Below are positions 39,600-52,117 of a DNA stretch of 64,000 nt, in pieces. The DNA is from Lineus longissimus (Eukaryota; Nemertea; Pilidiophora; Heteronemertea; Lineidae). The position numbers were made by a program, and so were the translations under genes. The stretch spans positions 21,082,599-21,146,598 of the forward strand of contig NC_088309.1 of assembly GCF_910592395.1 (NCBI RefSeq). The letters are read 5' to 3'. A model generated the notes under the pieces. The model saw nothing but the letters and a program-made list of their open reading frames with translations, was not told the DNA's origin and searched no databases. The stretch's first letter is position 1. Each line of letters begins with the position of its first letter.

Positions 39600-42240
39600 C
39601 AAACTGGTTGTGACACTAGCACTAGCATCAGTCTGAGCAAGATACTCGGAGCTTTGCCCTGCTGTCCTCAAACTGGATGTCACATCAGCCTTTGTGTCTG
39701 AGCAAGATAGGTTGGAGGTTTCCCCTATCGACCTCAAACTGGATGTGACATGAGCCTTTGTGTATGAGCAAGATAGGTGGGAGGTTTCCCCTATCGACCT
39801 CAAACTGGATGTGACATGAGCCTTTGTGTATGAGCAAGATAGGTTGGGGGTTTCCCCTATTGTCCTCAAACTGGATGTGACATGAGCCTTTGTGTATGAG
39901 CAAGGTAGGTTGGAGGTTTCCCCTATTGTCCTCAAACTGGATGTGACATGAGCCTTTGTGTATGAGCAAGATAGGTTGGGGGTTTCCCCTATCGACCTCA
40001 AACTGGATGTGACATGAGCCTTTGTGTATAAGCAAGATAGGTGGGAGGTTTCCCCTATCGACCTCAAACTGGATGTGACATGAGCCTTTGTGTATGAGCA
40101 AGATAGGTGGGAGGTTTCCCCTATCGACCTCAAACTGGATGTGACATGAGCCTTTTGATATAAGGAAGATAGGTTGGATGTTTGTCCTGCCATCCTCAAA
40201 CTGCTTCTAACATTAGCCTTTATGCCCGAGCAAGATATGTGGAGGTTTGTCCTGCTTTCCTCACACTGGTTATGGCACTTCCCCTTTAGTATGTTCAAGA
40301 TACTGGGACGTTTGCTCTGCTGAACTCTATAAATACGATGCAACCCATGAGCCTCTGTGTCCGAACTAGAGACAGGTTTGGGGTTTGTCCTGCTGCCCTC
40401 AGCTGATTGTGACATTCAATAAAGATACTGTGAGGTTTGTCCTGCTGAGGACTGGTTGTGTCACAAGCTTTTGTGACCAGGCCAGTGACCCTAGTGTTGG
40501 AGCTAGAGATGGTTTGCCCTGTTGTTCTCAAGCTGGTTGGAACACTAGACTAAGCGTTTGCCCTGCTTTGCTCGAACTGGCGGTTGTGACATGAGCCCTT
40601 TGGTCTGAGCCAGATAGGAGGGAGGTTTGTCCTGCTGTGCTCGAACTGGCGGTTGTGACATGAGCCCTTTGGTCTGAGCCAGATAGGAGGGAGGTTTTTC
40701 CTGCTGTGCTCGAACTGGCGGTTGTGACATGAGCCCTTTGGTCTGAGCCAGATAGGAGGGAGGTTTGTCCTGCTGTGCTCGAACTGGCGGTTGTGACATG
40801 AGCCCTTTGGTCTGAGCCAGATAGGAGGGAGGTTTGTCCTGCTGTGCTCGAACTGGCGGTTGTGACATGAGCCCTTTGGTCTGAGCCAGATAGGAGGGAG
40901 GTTTTTCCTGCTGTGCTCGAACTGGCGGTTGTGACATGAGCCCTTTGGTCTGAGCCAGATAGGAGGGAGGTTTGTCCTGCTGTGCTCGAACTGGCGGTTG
41001 TGACATGAGCCCTTTGGTCTGAGCCAGATAGGAGGGAGGTTTGTCCTGCTGTACTGGAACTGGCGGTTGTGACATGAGCCCTTTGGTCTCAGCAAGATAG
41101 GAGGGAGGTTTGTCCTGCTGTCCTCACTGGTGATGACATTACCCCTTTGGTATCTTCAAGTTATTGGGAGGTTTGCCCTGCTGTCCTCAAATACGTTGCG
41201 ACATGAGCCTTTGTGCCTGAGCTACCGACGGGTTGGAAGTTTTCCCTGTTATCCTTAAGCTGAATGGGACATTCGGTCAAGATACTGCGAGATTTGTCCT
41301 ACTGTTCTCACACCAGCTACGACATAAGCCATTTGGTCAGAGCAAGACAAATTGGGTGTTTGCCTTGTTGTCCTCAACATCAGCCTTTTGGTCTCAGCAG
41401 GATAGTTCGTGGGTTTGTCCTCAATTTTGTTGTGACATGAGCCTTTTGGTCTAGCAAGAGATAGACTGGAGGTTTTCTCTTGCTGGCCCCCAAACTTGGT
41501 GTGACATTAGCCTTTGTGTCCGAGCAAGATACTGGGAGGTTTGCCCTGCTCTCCTCAAACTGGTCAAGATAAAACTGGTTCCCAAACTTGTTGTGACAGG
41601 AGCCTTTCGGTGTGAGCAAGACATAGGCAGGAGATATGTCCTGCTGTCCCCAAACTTGTTGTGACAGAAGCCTTTTGGTTTGAGCAAGAGATAGGCAGGA
41701 GATATGTCCTGCTGTCCCCAAACTAGTTGTGACAGAAGCCTTTTGGTCGAGCAAGAGATGGGAGGTGGGAGGTTTGCCCTGCTGACCTCAAACAGGTTAT
41801 GTCATTAGCATTTGTGTCCAAACAAGATTTTGCCCTGTTGTCCTCAACATCGTTGTGAAGTGAGCCTTTTGGTCTGAGCAGGATAGTTGGTATGGTTGCT
41901 CTGCTGTCCTCAAACTTGTTGTGACAGGAACCTTTCGGTCTGAGCAAGAGATAGCTAGGCAGGAGAGCTGTCCTGCTGTCTCCAAACCTGTTGTGACAGA
42001 AGCCTTTTGGTCTGAGCAGGAGATGGGAGGTCGGAGGTTTGCCCTGCTGTCTGCAAACTGGTTGTTACATTAGCCTTTGTGTTCAGGCAAGATAGGTGGT
42101 GTGTTCAGCTGCTGCCCTCAAACTGGCTGTGACACGAGGGTTTTGGTCCGAGCATTCAGAGCAAGAGATGGCCTGGACATTTGTCCTGCTGTCCTCAAAC
42201 TGGTTGTGACATAAGTAGTTCAGTCTGACCAAGATACTGG
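39600..42240. repeat. 66/69-bp minisatellite, about 2.6 kb
   Basis: Tandem units share the core TTTGTCCTGCTGTCCTCAAA, CTGG.TGTGACATGAGCCTTT and GAGCAAGATAGG. There are four zones: 66-bp units, about seven or eight copies, at 39640-40150; diverged units at 40150-40560; very uniform 69-bp units, about eight copies, at 40560-41105; and diverged 60-75-bp units to 42240. Long open frames on the minus strand (283, 181 and 176 codons) exist because the unit length is a multiple of three. Two frames are open at once over 40550-41075, which argues against coding. The array lies between the convergent 3' ends of the RAI14/UACA-like and METTL25B genes. Confidence 0.93.
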
Positions 42241-42248
42241 AAGGACTG

Positions 42249-42269
42249 GATATCACCTTTGGTGATATC
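42249..42269. repeat. Short perfect hairpin at the edge of the minisatellite
   Basis: GATATCACC, TTT, GGTGATATC: a 9-bp perfect stem with a 3-base loop, between the last repeat unit and the candidate METTL25B poly(A) site. Confidence 0.6.
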
Positions 42270-42348
42270 ATCAACACAGTGACTGACAAAAGGAAATGGC
42301 ACCATGGGAGTGCACAGAAAGAGAAGACAGAATATGATTTTAGCAATT

Positions 42349-42354
42349 TTTATT
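42349..42354 (-). other. Candidate polyadenylation signal of METTL25B
   Basis: TTTATT on the plus strand reads AATAAA on the minus strand, about 505 bp after the METTL25B stop. If used, the 3' UTR ends about 100 bp before the minisatellite. It was chosen by position only. Confidence 0.4.
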
Positions 42355-42858
42355 TCATCATATAAAAACTCAACAAGTTTGAGGCTCACTAGGAGATAAA
42401 TCAATGAGGGTCTCTTGGCTGAGATTAAAGGCCTTGATCCCATGTACCTGAGTATCTATTTCATAGTAAGTAAAACATCCCCCACAGGTGGAAAGAAGCC
42501 AAAAGTGGACTCCACACTTCTGGCCAATGATGTTGATAATGATGATGATTAATAGTGTTTCTACTTCATTTGAATAAATGCATTATCATTCTACAGTACA
42601 TGATATGAATGTAGGTGGTAAATTCGAAAAATGCATTCAAACTACTGGCAAGTGGAAAAGTGGATCTCAAATGAATAAATGCAGGTTAATACTGTCGGGA
42701 GAATTTAAAAGAGTTCCATCTGAAGTCTTAAAATAGTGATAATCAGTTTTTTTATGCATCACCCTGACAGCTCCGTCATGTAACTAACTTCACATCTACT
42801 AAAACAAAGTCCGCATTGTCTCCAATTTTAGGAAGAACACTGAGGGCACCCGAAAGCA

Positions 42859-45800
42859 TCATCTTTGTTCTTTATCCAGTTTATCTTTGTAAGCAATCAG
42901 GACGCAGTTCCTCGGTGAAAGCTTTGGATCGAATATCGGCACCAGCTGACTCTTAATGCCTGAAATGATGAGGTTAAGGTCAGTGCTAAGATAATTCATT
43001 GATGTCGGAGTACACCATACCTACCACACTTGTATGAGGAATACAAATTACAACTACCAAGTAATGATGAATCAATCACAACTAATATCCCTACTGTGCA
43101 TATCGGTCACTACCAATCTTACCTCCTTGTTCCTGTCAAAAGTTACCCTTTGAGACCCTATGGGGTGATATATTCTGACTCAATGTGTGTGAACCAGTAC
43201 TTGAAACCTCAGATCTAGCACTAGCCGCATGGACACATCAGAGAATGCAACTTGCTGGAAGCAACATCTATTACTCTAAAGTAATCAAATGGGTTTCTGT
43301 TAGTAGTGAGTAGAGTATTGACCATTGGAGCTTATGGCCATTTGACACAAAAATTGGAGCACCTCATAGTGTAGGATTCTGATTTCTAATAGCTTACAGC
43401 ACCGCTCACCTTGTTCACTGAGGTAGATCATTCTGTCCAACAGAATCAAGCTCTCCACTACTGGGGCCAGCATCAGTCTCAGCACATACATGATCACCAC
43501 ATCCTTCCAGGAGGCTACCCTGCCAGCTGCCCTGTCCAACTGAGCCTGGGTCATGGTGTGTTCTAATCCTAGTTTCTCAAGTGCAAGAGAGGCATAGCTG
43601 AAATTGAGAAACAAGAGTCCTATAGTATATAAAAAGACTTGGAAAAGCTGCAATGTTATACAGATTACACATGGTATGTATACAGGTTTGTCCTTACTGA
43701 AGTGGTTTTCAATTTAGATTGGGAAAATATATGATAATCTCAGCCATTTATTGATTCACACACGTTCTACCTCTGGGCAAACCGTTGATATACATGTTAG
43801 ACCTTTGTGTTGTTGTTATTAAAAAACTTACCTCTCAAAGGTCATCTGCTGAGCTTTTTTAATAGTGAGTTTGATAGCAGCGTGGTTGATGGTGGGATCG
43901 ATATCAAGGATGATCTCCTGAAGGGCCGCCCGATAGCTATGAAGGATCAACTCTGGGGGGTTATCTGTGAGAAAAACAAAACTCTTAAAACCGGTGCTGT
44001 GTCTGAACAAGAGAACTCAGTTATTTAATGATATCGGGCATCATTCATTGAAATCAAGGTTTCATGCAGATCTTTAGCCTGAAATGGTTAACAGTGTGTT
44101 AATCTACCTTTGAAGTATCAAACTTTTCAGTGAGTAGAATCTGAAAGAGCAGACCGTGACAAGTCTGGACCACAGACATTTTCGACAACAAAACATACCT
44201 TTGAGTCTCTGGTGATAAGCATCCATAAAGTGACATGCCATTTCACGAGCTGTGTAGGTAAGATTGTGATATGGCAAGGATCGCACAAATCCACTCATAG
44301 GATAACCGACGCTGGCCCCAGGAGCTCCAGGAACAGATTCATCATCTGACAGCTTCATGTAGCAGCAGCCAACAGTTGCTAGTCCAGTCAGTTGAGGAGA
44401 GCGGCTGAACACCCTCAACATCATTGGAATGAGATCACCACATGCATGTAGTCCTGTCAGAATGAGTGCAGGGTCCGTCTTATCAGCACAATTTACTGCT
44501 TTTTTTGAAATGTTGCTTTTTATTTGACTAGGATGACTCTCCATTGAATCTACTCCATTGGCAACAAGTGCTTTAATCTCAAATATTTTAGTATCATCAG
44601 AATCTACTGTCATATTGTTTGATTTCACTACATCAACAGGAGATACAAAACTCCTTGGAATAGTATCGTCTCCTATCTTCCTCCTTTTAACACAACAAAC
44701 ATCACAACAAATTTTATCACTGCAAGCAGACGCATTCAAATGTTGTTTGTCTTGAGTGTTGTTCACAGCACCAAGTCTTCCATTCAGAGTATCATCTCTC
44801 ACAGTGTTTCCACAAAAAAAGTTATCACAAGTTAGTAAAGGACGAGTCTTTTTAATCAGACAGTGATGTTTAGAATAACCTGACTCATCACCTTTTTCAT
44901 CATTGTTATTTTGATTATGGCTTTTAATATTCAGTTCATTTGATCTTTCAATGACATTCAGAAATTCCTCTGGACTGATGTCTGGTTCGATCCATGTTGC
45001 AATATGATTCGGCTCCAACAGTTTTCCTGCGTTTGGATAGACAGTGTGCAGCTGCTTCATTCTCTGTTTTGACTTCTCTATATCCTTGATAACCTCCCTA
45101 AAAATAAAGCAACACAATAAGCTAAAATGCTTTTTCAGAGTAAAGTTGCTCATGTTTCTCACTTTGATTGTTTTTTGTTTTTTCAAAGAAACGTATTGCT
45201 AAAGGATTCAGAGTAATATTTATTCATTTTTAACTGTTGATGTTACCAGCAAACAATTTATGAAGACAACATCAAGACATCATGTACCTGTCAAACTTCT
45301 GTGCCTTTGGAATGTGGCACCCTGCCGCTTCAACTGTGGTAACTTTTAACCCATAACCAAAAGAAAGCACCCGCGATAAATGACCTTGTCCAGCTCCGAT
45401 ATCAACTACATGATCACAGTCCTGTTTTCGGCTTAGACAGTTCACCACCTAAGTAGAGAACAAAATTGTAGGATTGCAAAAGATACGATACTGATAGAAT
45501 CAAGAATACCAAGACCAGAAGGGTTTTTCCTCAAAGAATTCACCAGCTACATATTATATAAAGAAGCAGGAATTTAAAGCAAAGCCAAGGGCACTTCCGA
45601 AAAAATAGCCACTGTTTTTTTTCCAAGCAAGAGTTTTATGACAGCTTAGGAATTAGGAAGGAGTTAAAAAAACGGAATGAGAATTAGCAGGAAAGCATGG
45701 TAAGGCATTTATTCAATGCTTTACCCCTTGGACCTTTCCAATCAACACCTTTCAAAACTGAATTTTGTGTGATGGGGAATGATTTGAGTGATGTGGAGTT

Positions 45801-46979
45801 TTCTACTGTTATCTGCTCTATGAATACCTCTCCAAGTTTCTTGATTTCATGTTGCTTCTTGGGTTTGACATGGCGTCTGTAGCAATGATCCAAAGACATA
45901 AGCTGCCCATTTTTGATACTCGTGCTCTCTGGGTCATCACTTCTTGAATAACTCCCTAATTCAGAGGAAAGTTCTTCTGTATTTGGTCCGACAACTACAT
46001 CGGTTGCATCCACTGGTTTCCTTGGCAGTGATAAAGCTTGTGTGGCCGACTTGAATGCTAGTAACGAGAGAGGCCAAACTTGACTGAAAAAGGATGTGAT
46101 ATAAACAATAGGCAGTGTTCGGGCTTCCAAATGACAAACTTTTTCCTCTTCTATTTCAAAATGTGGACAGTTCAAGGCTTCAAAGGCAGTATAGCTGATC
46201 ATGGTCAAATATAGGATGCAGCCTGCCAGAATTCCTTAAATCATCAGGGTGACTAGGTTGAACCTTATTCAGGCATCTCTGTAAACATATTCATTTTGCT
46301 GATTGTCCTCCAGTCAATGGGCAAGTAAAAAAGGGAAATATTGAGGTGTATTCTGGAGACAGTGAATGGAGAATATGAATACCTCTGAGCAATGACCTGT
46401 CCATTTCCGGCCTCAAGTTGGCTGGCTAAAGCCGGTGGCTCCAAACTTCTCAGGGTCTTCATCCATGGCTTTGGAAACTCTTCAATGTAATCTTTCACGA
46501 AAGCTTCCTGCAAAGCACGGGACGGATTTGTCATTAGAGATATAGAAATCATCTCTTTACAGATTTCATGAACACCGCTTGCGGTGGAGTCATCGGATTG
46601 GCCAAACTTTGCCAAGATCTGGGTCAGCCTGTTTTAATTTCGATGCCACAGCTAACGTGATGTCATTGTCAGAAGCATCAAATGCTGACCCACATGTGTA
46701 ACGGGGCTGTTTCTCCATCATTGCATCAAAGGCAGACCTCCATCTTGAAGTGCACATGAAGACAGTATACTACAATGTATAAATCCCCGTTTTTTCTGGG
46801 ACTTCCTGTACATGTTGTGTACAGACCATAGTACTACATGCTGAAATTCGTACGCTGTTTTTTGTCTTTTGAAGTAATTTAAAGATATTTACCGATACAT
46901 AAGCATCTATCAGCCATCTGTAATGATTTATCAATTTAAGCATGGAATCTGCACAATCAAGAACGTCACTTTCTATCAT
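42859..46979 (-). CDS. METTL25B: METTL25B (RRNAD1)-like predicted methyltransferase, eight exons
   Basis: Exons, in transcript order: 46979-46893, 46507-46383, 46083-45828, 45448-45288, 45097-44199, 43964-43832, 43597-43410, 42959-42859. They join in phase to 649 residues, from ATG at 46979 to TGA at 42859. Family signatures: YRWLIDAYVS near the N-terminus, QVWPLSLLAFKSATQALSLP, RRHVKPKKQHEIKKLGE, SAM-binding motif I VVDIGAGQGHLSR (from residue 170), GLHACGDL (from about 425), ATVGCCYMKLSDDE (from about 450), YRAALQE, APVVESLILLDRMIYLSEQG and IFDPKLSPRNCVLIAYKDK at the end. The family is predicted to be SAM-dependent methyltransferases; the substrate is not settled to my knowledge. The human protein has about 475 residues. 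The extra length is mostly a 150-residue polar, cysteine-containing insert at residues about 267-415. It sits head-to-head with the FAM219 gene. Confidence 0.94.
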
Positions 46980-47759
46980 GTTTTTGGTGTTGAATTTTTT
47001 CAGAAAATTTTGGAAAATCCATACAATTTATATCTCTGTAGGTAACATATAATTGCTTTCTTTGAATAAAATATCATAAATACACCTTCAAGTAACTTTG
47101 AATTACTAAAATACCATAAGTATTTAACTGATTATAATATTATAAGAATTTTTATATAAGATAACTCTAATAATAAGAAATTATTCAAATTACAAAAAAG
47201 ACAATATTGTTACTACATTTCTATAATACTTCAAATCCTGTCACCTAACGTCAAATTATGGAACCAACCACCAGCTGGATATTTGCCCGACTTTTTCTCC
47301 AAAGAGCCTGAATATTGAGCTCGTGAATGGATAGTATGGACGATAGTGGGTTCGATAGTGACCCTAAAACGTCCAAAAATGGATCTGTAGAATTTAAGGT
47401 GACAGCTAATGTTAGAATTCGAATGTGAAGCAACAACCTGTTGCTTCCACAAATCTGAAATCCACTAGGCCCTATATAACAGTAACACCTTCCTTAATTT
47501 CGCCATGCCCCTTTCCCTACCCTCCCTTCTAAACCGTGTTACATGTACGCGTGTATGTCATTCTGAGGATTGATTGCCATTGACCAGCCCTGTTTGGCAT
47601 TGTTTGGTCAACCTTAAGTCAACAAGAGCTCCAGATACAGAGGGGATGATTCATCCAACCATCCTCAAATACGGCCGTTCACTAAATACTAGGCCTAATC
47701 ACTATTCTTTCTACCCACATTACCACAGGCAATTTTTGACATTTGTCGTTTTCTTTCAG
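46980..47759. promoter_or_regulatory. Divergent promoter region METTL25B / FAM219
   Basis: The METTL25B start codon (46979, minus) and the first FAM219 exon I can identify (47760, plus) are 780 bp apart. The transcription start sites and the N-terminal FAM219 exon should lie here. The interval is very AT-rich at 46980-47230 and more balanced after 47240. No TATA box or factor site can be assigned with confidence. Confidence 0.45.
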
Positions 47760-50700
47760 TCTGAAGTTACTGTCAAAAATGGGAAATCAACTGGAGTAAA
47801 TGCCCTGAGAAATATCAGACGGAGTTCCGAACTTCAAAAGAAATTAGGTGAGGATACATTTTAATGGGTTAAGGTCGATGAATTTGTTACAACAATGATT
47901 GAATCCAAGGATTGTGAATGAATTGGTAATAATCTAGATGACCAAGTAGTACCATATGATAGCAGATAGCTGCCATTTACTTTATTAGGTCAACCCTAAG
48001 GCCTTTTCATAGCCTTTCTATGTCTTGTCCTAATTTATGTAATTTCTATTCTAATGGATTTTTCATTTTCAGAACGCCAAAGAGAAGCTGCCAGAAAAGC
48101 TGCCATAGTAGATCAACAACCGAAAAAATCACCTGCTTTATTATCAAGGAGTAGGTGAGTGAGTCCAGTTATTTTGAAGTTTTCGAAGAAACTGAAAGTG
48201 TCTCTGCTAGTCTCGCATACCCTGAGTGCATTCCAACCTAAAATGATAGTCTCCCTTATAGAAATGGCACCTGTTCATTTGAGTAAATCCACACCCTTTT
48301 TGCACAGGGTGACTCAAGTCCAGCACTGATGAAATAGACCAACTGTTCGCCTTTAACTGCAATTGTGAGAGGGAGGCATTGGTGCCTTTTACAAACATGT
48401 GGCAAACGGATCAATAAAAAAAACCTAATGCAATTTGTTATCTGACAGTTTGTGACAACAGGTCTTTCAGCTTTGCACCACAATCTTGACAATAATAGTA
48501 ATATAGGACAAGAAAAACACACCGTAAACTTTGAATAAAGTACATCAAGCATACAGGTACCGATTTAGAAATACTAGGTAAAATGATGCTCAAGTCAAAA
48601 ACAACCAGGTGTTAAAAATGACGCTACATATTTGTTCTAATTCAAAGATGTGTACCGGGTATGTCATATTCTCCTGTATTATGGTTCACTTCTTAAAAAA
48701 GTGCTTTCCAACTGCAGATTAATTTGCCCCTTTATCACTCCAAAGAGTGAAGCCTAAAACTTAATTTTCCCCTTTAACATTGTTGTATTTTACTTTTACT
48801 TTTTGTTTGATTTTGATCCTGCAATCAGTTATTTCTAATTTACAAGTAGCCTTTTACTTACTGCTTCCATTGTCATTGGTACATTTTTATTCATTTGCTG
48901 GCCGCTGATGTTTTATTCTTTGCCCCAGTGACAGTGCAGAGGGAGAGACCACACTATACGAGTATGTATAATTATGATACATTGTAATATTAGTTTCTGT
49001 TATGATATAACACAATGGCACAGAGTTTCTCCCTTTTCTGTTTTGAAAGGAAATTCAAGAAAACCAAAAATCTTGTCTTGGTCTTCTGTAGCCAAAATAT
49101 GACCCATCTCACCAAATCGGGTAGTAAGTCGGCCATCTCTGTATGCCCCAAATGCAACTTGCCCATTTTGGTGCGGTGGGTTACAAATGGTGATCTTTCT
49201 GAAACAACAAGATTCTAGATATCCTACCAACAGCTCAGTTGATTCACACAAAAATTGTATTTTTGATTCACACAAAAATTGTATTAACTGTCACTGTCAG
49301 CTTCAATTTAGCCTAGGTTTTGTAAATATGTTTATATTCTTTTAATATTACTTGATATTGTATATATTTTTTGAAGCTCTCTTCCGCAGTTAACACTAAA
49401 CAGCACAACTGTAGCTGTAGCTTGGGTAGTTGCTTTGTTAATGCAGAATTCTACAGCTATAAAAGTACAATACAAAATGACAATACATAGGCTAGAGACA
49501 ATGCTATGCCTTGATAAAATCGAGATTTTGAAGCTATGGTATGTGTTTTTTTAAAGTTTCGACTTTAGTTGATTGTTCTTCACCCATATTGCCCAAGCAT
49601 CCAGTTGGCTTCATGTAGCTTTCACTGTTAACCAACAGAAAAATGCACAATGCAGTGTCACCGCAGACTATTTCAGCACATTCTATTCTTCACATTATTG
49701 GGTTAAAACAGATGCAATGATGCCCACAAAGTCGACACAGTGTTTAATTTATGTTCAGAATAGCTGGGTTTGGTCCAAGAAGTCAATAGTCATGATTATG
49801 ATACAGAACAATATACTAAAGCCTTATCTCATGTAAAATAACGCCCACACACACATGATTTTCCACATCTATATCATAATACTATAAGGCGGCTCGCTAA
49901 AGTGCCATTTGGGGGTCGTGTTTCGTCTCGAAATTTTGCACGTTTGCAGGTGATATGTTATCCTGATGCAACGTCATGTTTATTTTCGGAAATTTACTTC
50001 AGCGGAGCAGTAATGAGGGATTTTTAATCGGACACGGTCAATTCTCCTTATCACTCACGGAAGCCAAGCCATTGCTGTTCAGTTATGCAGGGGATTAATG
50101 AATCACCTGCACTCCCTGTGGGGTGACTAACACTACCTATTGAACGGCTGGCTGTAGGGGGATGATTGGAACAGCCTGTACACGTGTTGACCTGCTGAAC
50201 CAAGGTTAATGTTATTTTCAATCCACGATTGTAGGTCACCTGATCTTCGAGATTTCGCGGGAAAGAAATTGTAAACAAACGCATGTGTGCAGTTCAAATG
50301 TAAACAAAAATGTATTTTGATATTTTTGGTTGCTGGACTTGGGTTTTCCCGCAGTAAGGAGCTGGGGTCAAATTGATGGTCTATCGTATATTGGTACTGT
50401 ATTAGCCAGAGCTAGCCCTTGATTATGAAGGGATTTTCAAATTAAGGTTACAATGGTATGTTTATGTGCTCACCACAGCTTTCAAAACTTGATGTATCTG
50501 AAGAGGCACTCTGAACTTGGCATGGCCTTATCAAGGACCTGCTCACGGTGCTGAACTTCTAGCTTGCCTGTCGACTAAGTGCCTTGCCCGAGATCATGCT
50601 ACATGTAGGAGGAGCACGCATTTTAAAGTTTTAGTAGTGATAGTGCAATTGGTCCGAGCCATTTGGAGGCCGACATGTGAAGGCCTATCTGGGTTCTCCT

Positions 50701-52117
50701 TCATCTCCGTATAAAAAGGGGCATATTGCTGACTAAGGAACGAGGTATATTCACATTGCCTCATCATCTCATTCGGACCAATTGATTTACTTTTATATGC
50801 ACGCATACAGCACGCCACAGGGTCCGAGTCTGTGGACAAATGGTTGGTTTAATTTGTCTCTTCGATATTGCTCCTTTGATATTGCATTATATTTTCATTG
50901 CAATTCAATCTATTCAAGGTATAGCCCATTTGAACCTGCCTGCGCCACGGGTACAATGCTAGTTGTTAATAAAGTGCTAAGATCATGTGCATACATCATG
51001 ACATACATGTGCATACATAATTTAACATGTCATACATTTCATATGAATGAAGTCAATTTCCTGCTTGTTGACCTGTTGTCAGGGAAGCAAGATGGCTCTG
51101 CTACATATTTCTAGTGTCAAGATTGTTATTGACTCTTTTCTTTTAATGATGCTTTTGTTATTTTTACAAGAATTATTGTCCGAGCCCATGAGTATCTCAT
51201 GTGTGCTTGTTTAGCGTTTTTCTGTGTTGTTTCTTGTGAGTATTTGTTGTGTTCCACTATGGTTGGGCACCAAAGTTTGGGCAACTCTTTGATTTTGGCA
51301 GTGCATGAGTATAAGATTAAGAATAATTGTTTTGTTTACAATTTCAGGTTTATTTTGCTCCCCACTTTGTAAGCTGAAAATACTCCTTAGGTTAAAATCA
51401 ATTCTGTTTTGGGCCTTTTTCGATGAAAGAGGAGAGGATATGAGAGAGATTTTGAAGTTACAGATGTACCCCTGGCCCCCTCTGTGGCAATCTTTGTAAT
51501 TGCCCTTGCGATGTTTGTTAGAGTAGATTTCTTTCCAGCCACCCTTTCCTACTCATCACTTGTACTCTTCGTTAACAAATGACATCCTGTTTCAGATTAA
51601 TCGTGCCTCATCCTTCAAAGAATCCTGGTGATATGAGACTCAATCCGGGGGAGCATGAACCGCTAGTGGCAATCATGTCAGACGACAGGTGAGAAGTGCA
51701 CCAAGAGTGGTAATTTGAATAACCTCTGCGTTGGCCTACTTTGGCCAGTCCAAGTGACTCGATATCTAAACGTGTACCATAAGTCATCAATATGCTGTAA
51801 ACCATCAACAGTTGGATTTCCGAAGAATTATCGTGAATACATTTTGTTTGAAGAAAAAAATTTAAACTTTGGGTTTTTCCACCATGTGACATACTAACTT
51901 CTATACCATCTAACTTCTTGTTTCCAGTGACGATGATTTTGATGAACCAATATTCAAACAGTTTTCAAACGAAGAGATTACGCAGCAGCTGATAAAAGAT
52001 GGTTATAACCTGGACTTAGAACCGGACGATGAGGATTTAGACCTTATACCACCGAAGGCTATGAGCCAGGCCTGTGTATGCTGTCAGTTGGATCGGACGA
52101 GATGTGTTATACAATAA
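47760..52117 (+). CDS. FAM219A: FAM219 family protein, N-terminal exon not found
   Basis: Exons: 47760-47847, 48073-48154, 48929-48961, 51596-51688, 51928-52117 (stop TAA). All are in phase, giving 161 residues. Human FAM219A has about 185, so some 25 N-terminal residues are missing. No in-frame ATG occurs in the first exon, so the start must lie in an upstream exon. Conserved blocks: LQKKLERQREAARKAA, QQPKK, SDDDFDEP, the family hallmark QLIKDGYNLDLEPDDEDLDL followed by IPPK, and the C-terminal CVCCQ..CVIQ. The function of FAM219 proteins is unknown to me; they look small, acidic and largely disordered. A single invertebrate gene would be co-orthologous to FAM219A and FAM219B, so the symbol is approximate. 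The large 2.6-kb intron is between 48962 and 51595. Confidence 0.9.
49239..49286. repeat. 24-bp tandem duplication in a FAM219 intron
   Basis: TTGATTCACACAAAAATTGT occurs twice, 24 bp apart. It is a recent small duplication with no apparent function. Confidence 0.75.

Noticed and set aside
40550-41095. Regular repeats resembling a CRISPR array
   Set aside because: Units are contiguous 69-bp near-identical copies with no unique spacers, in a eukaryotic genome. It is a minisatellite.
45684-45827. Extension of METTL25B exon 3 beyond GAG at 45828 to a donor near 45725
   Set aside because: That donor (AGGG|GTAAAG) is in the wrong phase for the next exon. The donor at 45827 (GTATTC) restores phase and matches the human GE-LVKKL junction.
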